From Aquimarina sp. AU474 (GTDB taxonomy: Bacteria; Bacteroidota; Bacteroidia; Flavobacteriales; Flavobacteriaceae), in NCBI RefSeq assembly GCF_900312815.1, contig NZ_OMPE01000009.1:620001-684000 (forward strand): 64,000 nt of DNA. Direction: 5' to 3'. Below, piece after piece: positions 1-7,075 of this stretch. Below the pieces are notes generated by a model that saw nothing but the letters and a program-made list of their open reading frames with translations, had not been told where the DNA came from and did not search any database. How positions within the stretch are numbered: the stretch's first letter is position 1; each line of letters opens with the position of its first letter. Both the position numbers and the translations under genes were made by a program.

Positions 1-201
1 GTGAGTGTTGCTATTTGGATGTTCACCACCGTATGTAGCTTTTATCCCAGTTAATTCTTCAAATTGCGCAACTCCCAAATCAAGCTCATTTATTGCTAAT
101 ATGATATGGTCTATTTGCATATTATTTATTTCCTTATTTTTTTTACATCCCACAAGAAACAGTAAAATACAATAAGCAAAATATAGATATTTTCTTTCCA
201 T
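1..201 (-). CDS. Partial glyoxalase-like (VOC) lipoprotein, 3' end outside window
   Basis: The minus strand is open from an ATG at 201 to the window edge (67 codons). The N-terminus is a lipoprotein signal with the lipobox LFLVGC. It is followed by MQIDHIILAINELDLGVAQF and a TYGGEHPNSNTH segment, which matches the start of a glyoxalase-like/VOC domain where His would be a metal or substrate ligand. An internal Met at the VOC start could be an alternative start giving a cytosolic protein. It sits directly downstream (minus orientation) of the dyad element at 220-352, so it appears to be a further cassette of the array. Function beyond the fold is not known. Confidence 0.6.
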   Translation of the reverse strand, partial: MERKYLYFAYCILLFLVGCKKNKEINNMQIDHIILAINELDLGVAQFEELTGIKATYGGEHPNSNTH

Positions 202-219
202 TTTTTAAATTATCATTAT

Positions 220-352
220 GCACAACGTTAAGTGTATGGTTTCGTCGCGTAGAGACTAAGATAGCAAAAAGAGGAAAACGTGTTGGGATTTCGCGATAAA
301 TCCCCGAAAGTTCATTAAACAACAGAACAATGAACTATACACCTTGTTAGCA
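220..352 (-). repeat. attC-like dyad element E1
   Basis: About 133 bp between the VOC lipoprotein and the hydrolase. The + strand left end is GCACAACGTTAAGTGTATGG and the right end is ACTATACACCTTGTTAGCA. The arms are complementary (GTGTATGGTT with AACTATACAC), with a variable centre containing a TTTCGCGATAAATCC tract. The element abuts the stop codon of the hydrolase. Confidence 0.75.
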
Positions 353-356
353 ATAG

Positions 357-1220
357 TTATTTTCTTGTCATTTTCATAAACTCTTCTACGTATTTACTCT
401 CATAATCATAGATACCCATAATGTGTTTACTATCAATATCCCAAAATTTGGTGTTGCCTTTATTTGCTTCGTCAAATATTTCTTTTCCTAATTCATATGG
501 GACCTGTATATCTGTCTTACTATGAATAATTACTGTTGGAATTGTTAACTTTTTAATTTCTTCTTTCGCAGGAAAATCGTTGTTCATTATTAGTGGAACA
601 ACCCATTTAAAATTTTCTAAATTTAGTGCATTAGCATAAACTTTTCCAATGTCAGGAAAGGAACCAAAAGTACCTTCTAAAATTAATCCACTAATCTTTT
701 CCTGACGGTGACTTGCATTCATTGTTGCAAAAGTTCCGCCTAAAGATTGTCCCCAAATTATTACAGGTTTTCCCGAAACATTATCCATGGCTACTATTTC
801 ATCAAAAATCAAAAGAGCATCTTTTTTTAAGGTTGAGGTGTTCGTCGCTTTTCCCTTCGATTTTCCAAAACCTCTACGTTCAAAACAAAAAACTTGAATA
901 CCTTTATCTAAAAATGGTCTATAGGTCTCTTGCATTGAAGAATTTAGATGCATTCCTTTTCCAGAATAGTGAAAAATGGTACCAATAGAAGTAATTGAAT
1001 CAGGTTTAAAAAGGACTCCGTGTAATTTTACATCATCATCTACTTCAAAATAAAATTCTTCATAATTTAATTCAGATTTAAATTCGGTATAACTAGTATC
1101 ATTAGTTTGATATATCATTTTGTCTGAAAATCTTGAAAACCGAAGGTATAAAATAGATAAAAGTGTTATTGCGAAAATTGTAATTATCAACCATTTTGTA
1201 ATCTTTAATAATTTTTTCAT
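357..1220 (-). CDS. Membrane-anchored alpha/beta hydrolase (S33/BAAT-like)
   Basis: A 287-residue protein with one N-terminal membrane segment (about residues 8-27) and an alpha/beta hydrolase domain facing outside. The likely catalytic triad is Ser159 in GQSLGG, Asp237 in HSKTD and His266 in DSKH. The FERRGFGKSKG segment is the usual loop before the nucleophile strand in serine aminopeptidase-like hydrolases. The substrate cannot be predicted. The gene stands alone between elements E1 and E2. Its two flanks carry the same 10-base sequence in inverted orientation (GTTAGCAATA at 346-355, TATTGCTAAC at 1280-1289), as for a mobile cassette. Confidence 0.85.
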   Translation of the reverse strand: MKKLLKITKWLIITIFAITLLSILYLRFSRFSDKMIYQTNDTSYTEFKSELNYEEFYFEVDDDVKLHGVLFKPDSITSIGTIFHYSGKGMHLNSSMQETYRPFLDKGIQVFCFERRGFGKSKGKATNTSTLKKDALLIFDEIVAMDNVSGKPVIIWGQSLGGTFATMNASHRQEKISGLILEGTFGSFPDIGKVYANALNLENFKWVVPLIMNNDFPAKEEIKKLTIPTVIIHSKTDIQVPYELGKEIFDEANKGNTKFWDIDSKHIMGIYDYESKYVEEFMKMTRK

Positions 1221-1281
1221 ACCATATTTTTCTTATTAGACGCGATATCTTTTCTTTAGGTTACTGATTTTGTTTTAATTA

Positions 1282-1502
1282 TTGCTAACGTTAAATATAT
1301 GGTAGGTTGGGTAGAAAATAAATAATTACTTTCGGTTTAGTCACAAGCCAAATCTTTTGGATTTTGTTTTAATTTTTCTCTTTTAAAGCCAAAATAGACC
1401 ATTTCGCTACCGCGTAATATTTTATTTGACGGACTGTATAGAAACACACTAAACTTTAGGCTAAGCTCCCAAACTCGTATTAATTATAGTCATTGTTGTG
1501 TA
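1282..1502 (-). repeat. attC-like dyad element E2 (long type)
   Basis: This fills most of the gap 1221-1518. Left end TTGCTAACGTTAAATATATGG, right end TTATAGTCATTGTTGTGTA. The interior (GCCAAA, TTTTGTTTTAATTTTTC, ACACTAAACTTT, CGTATTAATTATAG) is shared with the element at 15926-16130, which defines a long subfamily of about 205-221 bp. Confidence 0.75.
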
Positions 1503-1518
1503 GTATTCTACAGTCATG

Positions 1519-2097
1519 TTAGTTTAAAAAATTCAACGTTGGTTTGTAATTTACCATATCTTTTTTATTATAAAAGATGGTGTTTTTTATGATCATGAAT
1601 AGGTTAAATATGTAAAGTACAACTGTTACAATTATTACCGATAATATAGTTTCTCGAAGATTTCCCATTACCAAAAGCGCACCTACTGCGATGAGAATAT
1701 TGAATATGAACAATGATAATGTCCAGCTTATTTGAAAATTAAGGATTGATTTTCCTACCGAATTCATATTCTTTATTTTATCCTTGTTAAGAATCCATAT
1801 TACTAGTGGTATAAGTATTCCAAGTAAAGGAAATGCCAGAAATCCAAGTTGTGACAAATTTAGCATTGCTATTAAACTATTATCTTCCCGTATTTGCCAA
1901 TCAATGATGTCATCGGGTGATACCTGAAGTGCAATTGCTAATTTTTTTAATGAATCACCATGTGGTGTCGTTTCCCCATTTTCTATTCGCTGAATTGTTC
2001 GTAGACTTAATCCCGACTCTTCAGACAATTCTTCTTGTGAAAAACCTTTGCGATTTCTGATCTCTTTAATCCTTCTTGCTTGTTCGTTGTTCTTCAT
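1519..2097 (-). CDS. XRE-family regulator with C-terminal membrane domain
   Basis: A 192-residue protein. Residues 6-62 form a helix-turn-helix of the XRE/Cro type (RKGFSQEELSEESGLSLRTI then RIENGETTPHGDSL). The rest contains about three hydrophobic segments (around 80-105, 120-145 and 150-175), like the DUF4870-type membrane domains found behind XRE domains in Flavobacteria. It is probably a membrane-tethered regulator; the signal and targets are unknown. It is flanked by E2 downstream and a degraded half element upstream. Confidence 0.85.
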   Translation of the reverse strand: MKNNEQARRIKEIRNRKGFSQEELSEESGLSLRTIQRIENGETTPHGDSLKKLAIALQVSPDDIIDWQIREDNSLIAMLNLSQLGFLAFPLLGILIPLVIWILNKDKIKNMNSVGKSILNFQISWTLSLFIFNILIAVGALLVMGNLRETILSVIIVTVVLYIFNLFMIIKNTIFYNKKDMVNYKPTLNFLN

Positions 2098-2245
2098 TTT
2101 CTTTTATTTTTTAGTTTAAAAACAAAAGTAGTTTCAAATCTGAGGATCTGTTACGTCATGTTTATGTCACCTTTACGTCATTGGTGTCAAAGTTCATATT
2201 ACACTATTTTATACGACACACTTCCCTTTGGTAAAGCTTTTACTA

Positions 2246-2275
2246 GCTATATTTATACACCTTGTTACCTGCTGG
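2246..2275 (-). repeat. Half attC-like element E3 (degenerate)
   Basis: Only the right arm is recognisable: CTATATTTATACACCTTGTTACC, comparable to TATACACCTTGTTAGC in E1. No matching left arm is visible in 2098-2245, so the element upstream of the XRE gene seems truncated or diverged. Confidence 0.45.
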
Positions 2276-2304
2276 CATATTCGATATTTGATTAGGATTA
2301 TCTG

Positions 2305-3207
2305 TTACTCATCCATAAAATAATCCCAAGTCATCTTAGAAATATCAGATATTATTTTTTCGTTAGTCTTAAAGTCTTCTTTAGATTCAGTCACAAAAAC
2401 ACTTATTGTCAAGTGTTCTCCATTCGGAAGAAACACAATTCCAATGTCATTTACCGCAGCAGTTATTCCTGTTTCTTTATGCTTTCCTGACCAGCCTGTT
2501 TTGTGTGCGACAATTGTTTCTTCTGGCAATTGGCCTCTTAATCTGTTTTTTCCAGTTTTGGTTCCTTTCATTATGTTCCAAATAAAATCATAGCTCTCTT
2601 GGGAAAGTAAACCATTTTTATTTTCATAGAATGTTGCCAGAATCTTATTAGCTTCTATTGGGGTTATCCAATTTAAAAATTGCAAATCCCAATTATTCTG
2701 CATAGTCTCCTCGTTTATTTTCACAGCAAAATCTTTAAACCCAAGGCTTGAAAAATAATTCTCAATAGCTTGTGGTTTTCCGAGCAATTTTAGCAAAACA
2801 TCACACCCAACATTGTCACTCAAAGCGACAGTGTACTCAATAATTTCTGCAATGGTAAGTTTAACTCCTTTGGGATATTTTTTTCTTATTGGGCTCCATA
2901 ATCCAGGTAACAGTTCACTTTGCTTGATGTCAATTTTTTGGTCAAGTGAAAGATTACCATTATCAACTTCTGATAAAATAGTCAATGCAATTGGAAATTT
3001 GAAAACACTTTGCATTGGAAAGTGTCTTTGACCATTAATACTTAATGTGTCGTTAACTTTCATCCCATTAATTGCGACTCCAACAATTGTTTTTTTGGTA
3101 TTTAAAATACTATCAATTTTCTGTCTTAATGTTTCTATTTCTTGGGAATACCCCTTTGAGAAAACCATTAAAAAGACTAAGAATATAATAGGTGTGTTTT
3201 TTAGCAT
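2305..3207 (-). CDS. Class A beta-lactamase (subclass A2-like)
   Basis: A 300-residue protein with a signal peptide (about 1-21). It carries the complete active-site signature of class A serine beta-lactamases: SVFK (Ser67, Lys70), SDN (130-132), a Glu166-Glu167 omega-loop segment (NEETM) and KTG (236-238). Spacing and the long QSELLPGLWSPIRKKYPKG region resemble the Bacteroidota CfxA/CME/CIA group (subclass A2). It should hydrolyse cephalosporins or penicillins in the periplasm. It is a lone gene inside the cassette-like array, flanked by the weak elements E3 and E4, which suggests acquisition. The substrate profile cannot be read from sequence. Confidence 0.93.
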   Translation of the reverse strand: MLKNTPIIFLVFLMVFSKGYSQEIETLRQKIDSILNTKKTIVGVAINGMKVNDTLSINGQRHFPMQSVFKFPIALTILSEVDNGNLSLDQKIDIKQSELLPGLWSPIRKKYPKGVKLTIAEIIEYTVALSDNVGCDVLLKLLGKPQAIENYFSSLGFKDFAVKINEETMQNNWDLQFLNWITPIEANKILATFYENKNGLLSQESYDFIWNIMKGTKTGKNRLRGQLPEETIVAHKTGWSGKHKETGITAAVNDIGIVFLPNGEHLTISVFVTESKEDFKTNEKIISDISKMTWDYFMDE

Positions 3208-3211
3208 GATT

Positions 3212-3323
3212 TTTTGCGCGTTTCAGCACCTAATTTAGCAAATACAAACCGAATAGAAAATCCGTGAGGGATTTCGTAAGTAGGCGAGTACTAGCAATGA
3301 ATTATACACGTTATTGGCAATAG
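3212..3323 (-). repeat. attC-like dyad element E4 (left arm weak)
   Basis: The right arm AATTATACACGTTATTGGCAAT is a clear family member. The centre contains GAAAATCCGTGAGGGATTTC, a small internal hairpin. The left end (GCGCGTTTCAGCACC) does not align well with the other left arms. Confidence 0.55.
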
Positions 3324-3331
3324 TTTTTTAG

Positions 3332-3877
3332 TCATTGAAACTGGTTATTTAATTGCTGTTCAAAAAGTTGAGCTTTTTCAATCAGTTCTTTCTTTAAGTC
3401 CGTATTTGAAATACCATCCTCTGAGAAATTGTCAAAGAAACTAGGCAAGGAAAAATCTGCTACGACATTAGCACCTAAAAAAGGAAAATAGCTAACCGCT
3501 GCTTGTAATACAGTAGCTCCACCGCGACCACCAGGTGATGTTGCCATTAAGAGTGTGGGCTTGTCTCGCCATACTTTTATATTTGCACGAGACAACCAGT
3601 CTAAAGTATTTTTAAATACTGCTGTGTAGGTTCCGTTATGTTCTGCTAGTGCTACTATAAATCCATCAGCGTTATCAAATACTTCATTGAGTCTTTTTAC
3701 GGCTGTTGGTATGCTATTTTCATCTTCGAAATCAACACCATAAACAGGTAGCACATAATCGTTTAAGTCAATGGAGATACGTTCTATATGTTCTAGTAAA
3801 TCCGATGTATACGACAGTAACTTTTTGTTGATTGAATTCTGACTATTACTTCCTGCAATTGTGATTATTTTTTTCAT
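3332..3877 (-). CDS. NAD(P)H-dependent FMN reductase
   Basis: A 181-residue flavodoxin-fold protein. The N-terminal IAGSNSQNSINKKLL loop is the FMN phosphate-binding motif of the NADPH-dependent FMN reductase family. AEHNGTYTAVFKNTLDWLSR and SPGGRGG are the other family blocks. It probably reduces flavins or quinone-like substrates with NAD(P)H in the cytosol. It is the last gene of a four-gene minus-strand unit (Crp regulator, barrel protein, DoxX, reductase), with only 4 bp between it and doxX, which suggests a stress-responsive redox operon. Confidence 0.9.
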   Translation of the reverse strand: MKKIITIAGSNSQNSINKKLLSYTSDLLEHIERISIDLNDYVLPVYGVDFEDENSIPTAVKRLNEVFDNADGFIVALAEHNGTYTAVFKNTLDWLSRANIKVWRDKPTLLMATSPGGRGGATVLQAAVSYFPFLGANVVADFSLPSFFDNFSEDGISNTDLKKELIEKAQLFEQQLNNQFQ

Positions 3878-3881
3878 TTTT

Positions 3882-4334
3882 CTATTTTTTTGAGATTAAA
3901 CCATCTATGGACCATTTTCCGCTACCATTAATTACAACACTTAAAGCAAGACCGATAATTAGAAGGGAATACTCGTAACCTTCACCTCTTTGATTACCAA
4001 ACCAGTTCATAAAAAAACCATGTTCTAACTGTGTAGTAATAATGATACCTGTAAACATGCCAACAAGTGTTGTGGCCCAAAACCTAGAAAAGAATCCAAG
4101 AACCAATGAAATAGAGCCAAAAAACTCTATCATAATTACTGAGAAGGCTACAATACTTGGCAAACCCATTTGTGTGGTCAATGACTCTATTGTTGCGGAA
4201 TATCCATATCCACCAAAAAGACCTAATAATTTTTGTGCACCATGAGGGAATATTACTAAGCCTAGAGTCCATCGTGCGATACTAAATCCAATATTTGGAT
4301 TTGTTTTTAAAAGTTGTGTTACTAATTTTTTCAT
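3882..4334 (-). CDS. DoxX family membrane protein
   Basis: A 150-residue integral membrane protein with about four hydrophobic helices. RWTLGLVIFPHGAQKLLGLFGG is the characteristic first helix and loop of DoxX-type proteins, and the central helix reads MIEFFGSISLVLGFFSRF. DoxX homologues are subunits or accessory proteins of redox systems, but the exact role of such single-domain copies is unknown. It is coupled to the downstream FMN reductase (4 bp gap) and follows the barrel-like protein by about 22 bp. Confidence 0.9.
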   Translation of the reverse strand: MKKLVTQLLKTNPNIGFSIARWTLGLVIFPHGAQKLLGLFGGYGYSATIESLTTQMGLPSIVAFSVIMIEFFGSISLVLGFFSRFWATTLVGMFTGIIITTQLEHGFFMNWFGNQRGEGYEYSLLIIGLALSVVINGSGKWSIDGLISKK

Positions 4335-4356
4335 AATGTTTAAGATTTAAAATTGA

Positions 4357-4998
4357 TTATATAGTTATTCGATAATAAAATCCGACAGATGTTTTTTTTA
4401 TAGGCTTCAATCCGTATTGGTCAATATCTAAACCAATACCTAGCTGATGGTCATAAAAAGACACTCCTATCCGCAACTGTTGATAGCTTCTTGAATGTAT
4501 TTTAAACTGATCCCAAATGGTTAAGAACTGACCGTTTAACCAGAGTGATAGATTATCATTTAGAGGTTTGTTGTATTGAAATTGTATAAATACTTCTGTG
4601 TAACTAGCATCAATTTTCTCTGAGTGCGCAACTGTTGGCATTAATACAAATAACAGGCGTGAACTTTTAAATGTATACTTTGCCGATAGCCTCTCAGAAT
4701 AGCCTGCAAAGCTGTTATAGTATATGGAAGAACCGATAGCAATGTTTTTGGTAATATTCCAAAACAATGTGGGTTGTACACCAATCTCATCAAATTCTTG
4801 GTTTTCTTCTTTAAACTTTTGAAAGAAAGCCAGCGCATTTAGACTTAGCGTCTGACTTTTATTAATAGGATAACTTGCGAATAGCGTGAAATCTGTTTTA
4901 TCAAATCCCGAAAACAATTCTATCTGAGTAAATTGTGCTTGTAAAGGATTTAAAAACCCAATGATTAAAAGAGAACCGATGATGATAACTTTTTTCAT
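4357..4998 (-). CDS. Putative outer-membrane beta-barrel-like protein
   Basis: A 213-residue protein with a signal peptide (about 1-21, ending LQAQ). The body is made of alternating-hydrophobicity strands ending with aromatic residues (SVGFYYRITI at the C-terminus), typical of a small outer-membrane barrel or porin-like protein. I do not recognise a named family. It lies between the Crp regulator and doxX in the same orientation and is probably co-transcribed. The function is unknown. Confidence 0.6.
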   Translation of the reverse strand: MKKVIIIGSLLIIGFLNPLQAQFTQIELFSGFDKTDFTLFASYPINKSQTLSLNALAFFQKFKEENQEFDEIGVQPTLFWNITKNIAIGSSIYYNSFAGYSERLSAKYTFKSSRLLFVLMPTVAHSEKIDASYTEVFIQFQYNKPLNDNLSLWLNGQFLTIWDQFKIHSRSYQQLRIGVSFYDHQLGIGLDIDQYGLKPIKKTSVGFYYRITI

Positions 4999-5051
4999 GC
5001 TTCAAAATTCCGAAAGGAACACATGAAAAAAAATGAACTAGTTTAAGACTT

Positions 5052-5645
5052 TTACCTTCGGTTGACTTTTGTGATAATCTTACTCATAAATTCGGGCGTG
5101 ATACCAATATAACCAGCTAAGTCTTTCTGAGTAATTCTATTAACAATATTTGGGTATTTTGTCTTGAATTCGATATATCGCTCCTCTGCGGTTAATGAAA
5201 TACCATGGTTTGAGCGTCGTATATAACTAATTAAGGATTTTTGATATAGTATACGATAAAATCGTTCAAACTTTGGTATCTCTTGAAATAGCAATTCGTA
5301 ATTGGCCTTTGAAATACCCAGCAATTCAGAATCTTCAGTAGCTTTTATAAAATAGCGTGTCGGCTCCTTAGTCATAAAGCTAGCCATATCGCCTGTCCAA
5401 TAATCCTCTACAGCAAACATGGAAATATGTGGTGCGCCGTCATCATCTAGAGTATACACTTTTAAACAGCCTTTAGTAATAAAATACTCATATGCAGTTA
5501 TATCACCAGCTTGCATTAAAAATGCCTTTTTCTTTATGCTAATTTCCGTAAGCAAAGAGAGATACTTCTGCTTTTCTAACTCGGTTAAATCAATAAATCT
5601 TGAAATATTATTTAGGATTAAGATATGTGATTCTTTGTAGTTCAA
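5052..5645 (-). CDS. Crp/Fnr family transcriptional regulator
   Basis: A 197-residue protein with a cyclic-nucleotide-binding-like beta-barrel (about residues 20-110) and a C-terminal region (about 145-195) containing LTAEERYIEFKTKYP and ITQKDLAGYIGITPEFMSKI, the recognition helix-turn-helix of flavobacterial Crp-like regulators. No cysteine cluster for an Fe-S cluster is visible, so it is not a classical FNR. It is the first gene of the unit running through the FMN reductase and presumably controls it. Confidence 0.9.
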   Translation of the reverse strand: MNYKESHILILNNISRFIDLTELEKQKYLSLLTEISIKKKAFLMQAGDITAYEYFITKGCLKVYTLDDDGAPHISMFAVEDYWTGDMASFMTKEPTRYFIKATEDSELLGISKANYELLFQEIPKFERFYRILYQKSLISYIRRSNHGISLTAEERYIEFKTKYPNIVNRITQKDLAGYIGITPEFMSKIITKVNRR

Positions 5646-5693
5646 CTAAGGTTTTGTGTGATTAAGTTTTCTTGTTAGTCATATTCGGTAATT

Positions 5694-5827
5694 ATTGCCA
5701 ACGTTTTCGGCTATGCGTAATGGGGGTTTTAAGGCACTTAACTTTCTGATTAGCGATTAGTTCATTTTGTGTAATTACTTTCATATCAGCGCTTTTTCCC
5801 GTATTATATATAGACATTGTTGTGCGT
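5694..5827 (-). repeat. attC-like dyad element E5
   Basis: Left end ATTGCCAACGTTTTCGGCTATGCG and right end CGTATTATATATAGACATTG then TTGTGCG. GGCTATGCGTAAT on the left pairs imperfectly with ATTATATATAGAC on the right. It separates the Crp gene from the propeller lipoprotein. Confidence 0.7.
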
Positions 5828-5838
5828 TCGTATTTTAT

Positions 5839-6915
5839 TTACCAAGGGCCATTCTTAGTTACATTAATAAATATACCGTTTTCTAATCTAAAAGCACCAC
5901 CAAATCCAACAAACCAAAGCCTATTGGATTGGTCTTTAAATATTTGAAAAACTACTGGACCTTTATTATCTCCTGATTTTTGAAATTTTATGAGTTCATT
6001 TCCATCATAAGTATATAAATAGTGTTGGTTTGAAACAAACCATAGATTTCCGTCTTTGTCTTCCGCTATGCTTCCTATCCCTTTTCCTGTTTCAATTTTC
6101 CCTTTTGTAATATTTTCCGCCTTATTATCTATTAAACTATAGAGTCCATCTTTTGTTGATACCCATAATTCACCATGTTTATCTTCGAAAATTTCATTGA
6201 CAAAATTCGTTTGAATTCCTGCTTTTTTAGAAATATTTATAAGTGAATTATTTGCGTATGTAAATAGACCGGCATTTGAACTAAACCATAGTGTGCCATT
6301 CCTATCTGCGAATATATTATGAACCATTGTTGTACTTGAAATACCTACAGTTGAATCTACTTTTCCTTCGGGAAGTACAAATTTTGTGAACTCTTGACCA
6401 TTAAAAACACACACACCATCTATAGTTCCAATCCAAATTCTATCACTTTTATCAGCAGCAATAGACCATACATCATTGCTTATTAATCCGTCAGATTCGT
6501 AATAATTTGTCACTTTTTCTCCATTAATACTGCTAAGACCATCTGTATGTCCAAGCCAAATTATCCCATTTTTATCTTCTGTAATGTCTTTTATGGTGAC
6601 ATCTTTTCCAGATTCGCTTTTAATACTATCAATATGAATTAATAAATCACCAGTTAGTTTAAAAGCACCACCCTCTCCTCCAAACCAAATGTTACCTTTA
6701 CTATCTTGAAAAATTGTCCTTACAACTTGACTAATTTGATTATTGATATCTGAATAAAACAAAGAGTGGTCAGTGTTGTAAGTATTTGACTTACTGTCTT
6801 CTAATTTCTTTTCTGAATTTACAGATTGTTCTATCTCTTTCTTGCTTTTTTGTCCATTACAAGAATTTAAAATAAACGACAGAGCTATGGCTGTAAATAA
6901 TTTAATCTTTATCAT
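5839..6915 (-). CDS. Seven-bladed Reg_prop beta-propeller lipoprotein
   Basis: A 358-residue protein with a lipoprotein signal and the lipobox Cys at 19 (ILNSC). It then has seven copies of the two-component-regulator propeller motif (for example FQDSKGNIWFGG, TEDKNGIIWLGH, FADRNGTLWFSS, FEDKHGELWVST), spaced about 38-45 residues apart. Seven copies can close one beta-propeller. In hybrid two-component systems two such propellers form the sensor. Here there is no kinase or DNA-binding domain, so it is a free-standing, probably surface-anchored binding protein of unknown ligand. It is a single-gene cassette flanked by ACGCACAAC and its complement. Confidence 0.85.
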   Translation of the reverse strand: MIKIKLFTAIALSFILNSCNGQKSKKEIEQSVNSEKKLEDSKSNTYNTDHSLFYSDINNQISQVVRTIFQDSKGNIWFGGEGGAFKLTGDLLIHIDSIKSESGKDVTIKDITEDKNGIIWLGHTDGLSSINGEKVTNYYESDGLISNDVWSIAADKSDRIWIGTIDGVCVFNGQEFTKFVLPEGKVDSTVGISSTTMVHNIFADRNGTLWFSSNAGLFTYANNSLINISKKAGIQTNFVNEIFEDKHGELWVSTKDGLYSLIDNKAENITKGKIETGKGIGSIAEDKDGNLWFVSNQHYLYTYDGNELIKFQKSGDNKGPVVFQIFKDQSNRLWFVGFGGAFRLENGIFINVTKNGPW

Positions 6916-6937
6916 CAGTGTTTTTTCATTCGTATAT

Positions 6938-7075
6938 GACGCACAACATGTTCGTGTATGGTTTGTTGAGGGAAATCAGTTATGATTTCCCGATTAAGAA
7001 CTAAAGATAGCTATTGCGCGTGAATTTCCGAGTAGGCAAGAACAAGCAATTACTTATAACCATTGTTCTCATTAG
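6938..7075 (-). repeat. attC-like dyad element E6
   Basis: Left end GACGCACAACATGTTCGTGTA, right end TTATAACCATTGTTCTCATT. Bases 6949-7036 are repeated at 12592-12679 with two mismatches over 88 bp. The element supplies the last codons and stop of the protease gene that ends at 7050. Confidence 0.8.

Noticed and set aside
713..988. Plus-strand frame of 91 codons inside the first hydrolase gene
   Set aside because: It is antisense to a gene with intact catalytic motifs and encodes a low-quality Leu/Phe/Ser-rich sequence with no start signal.
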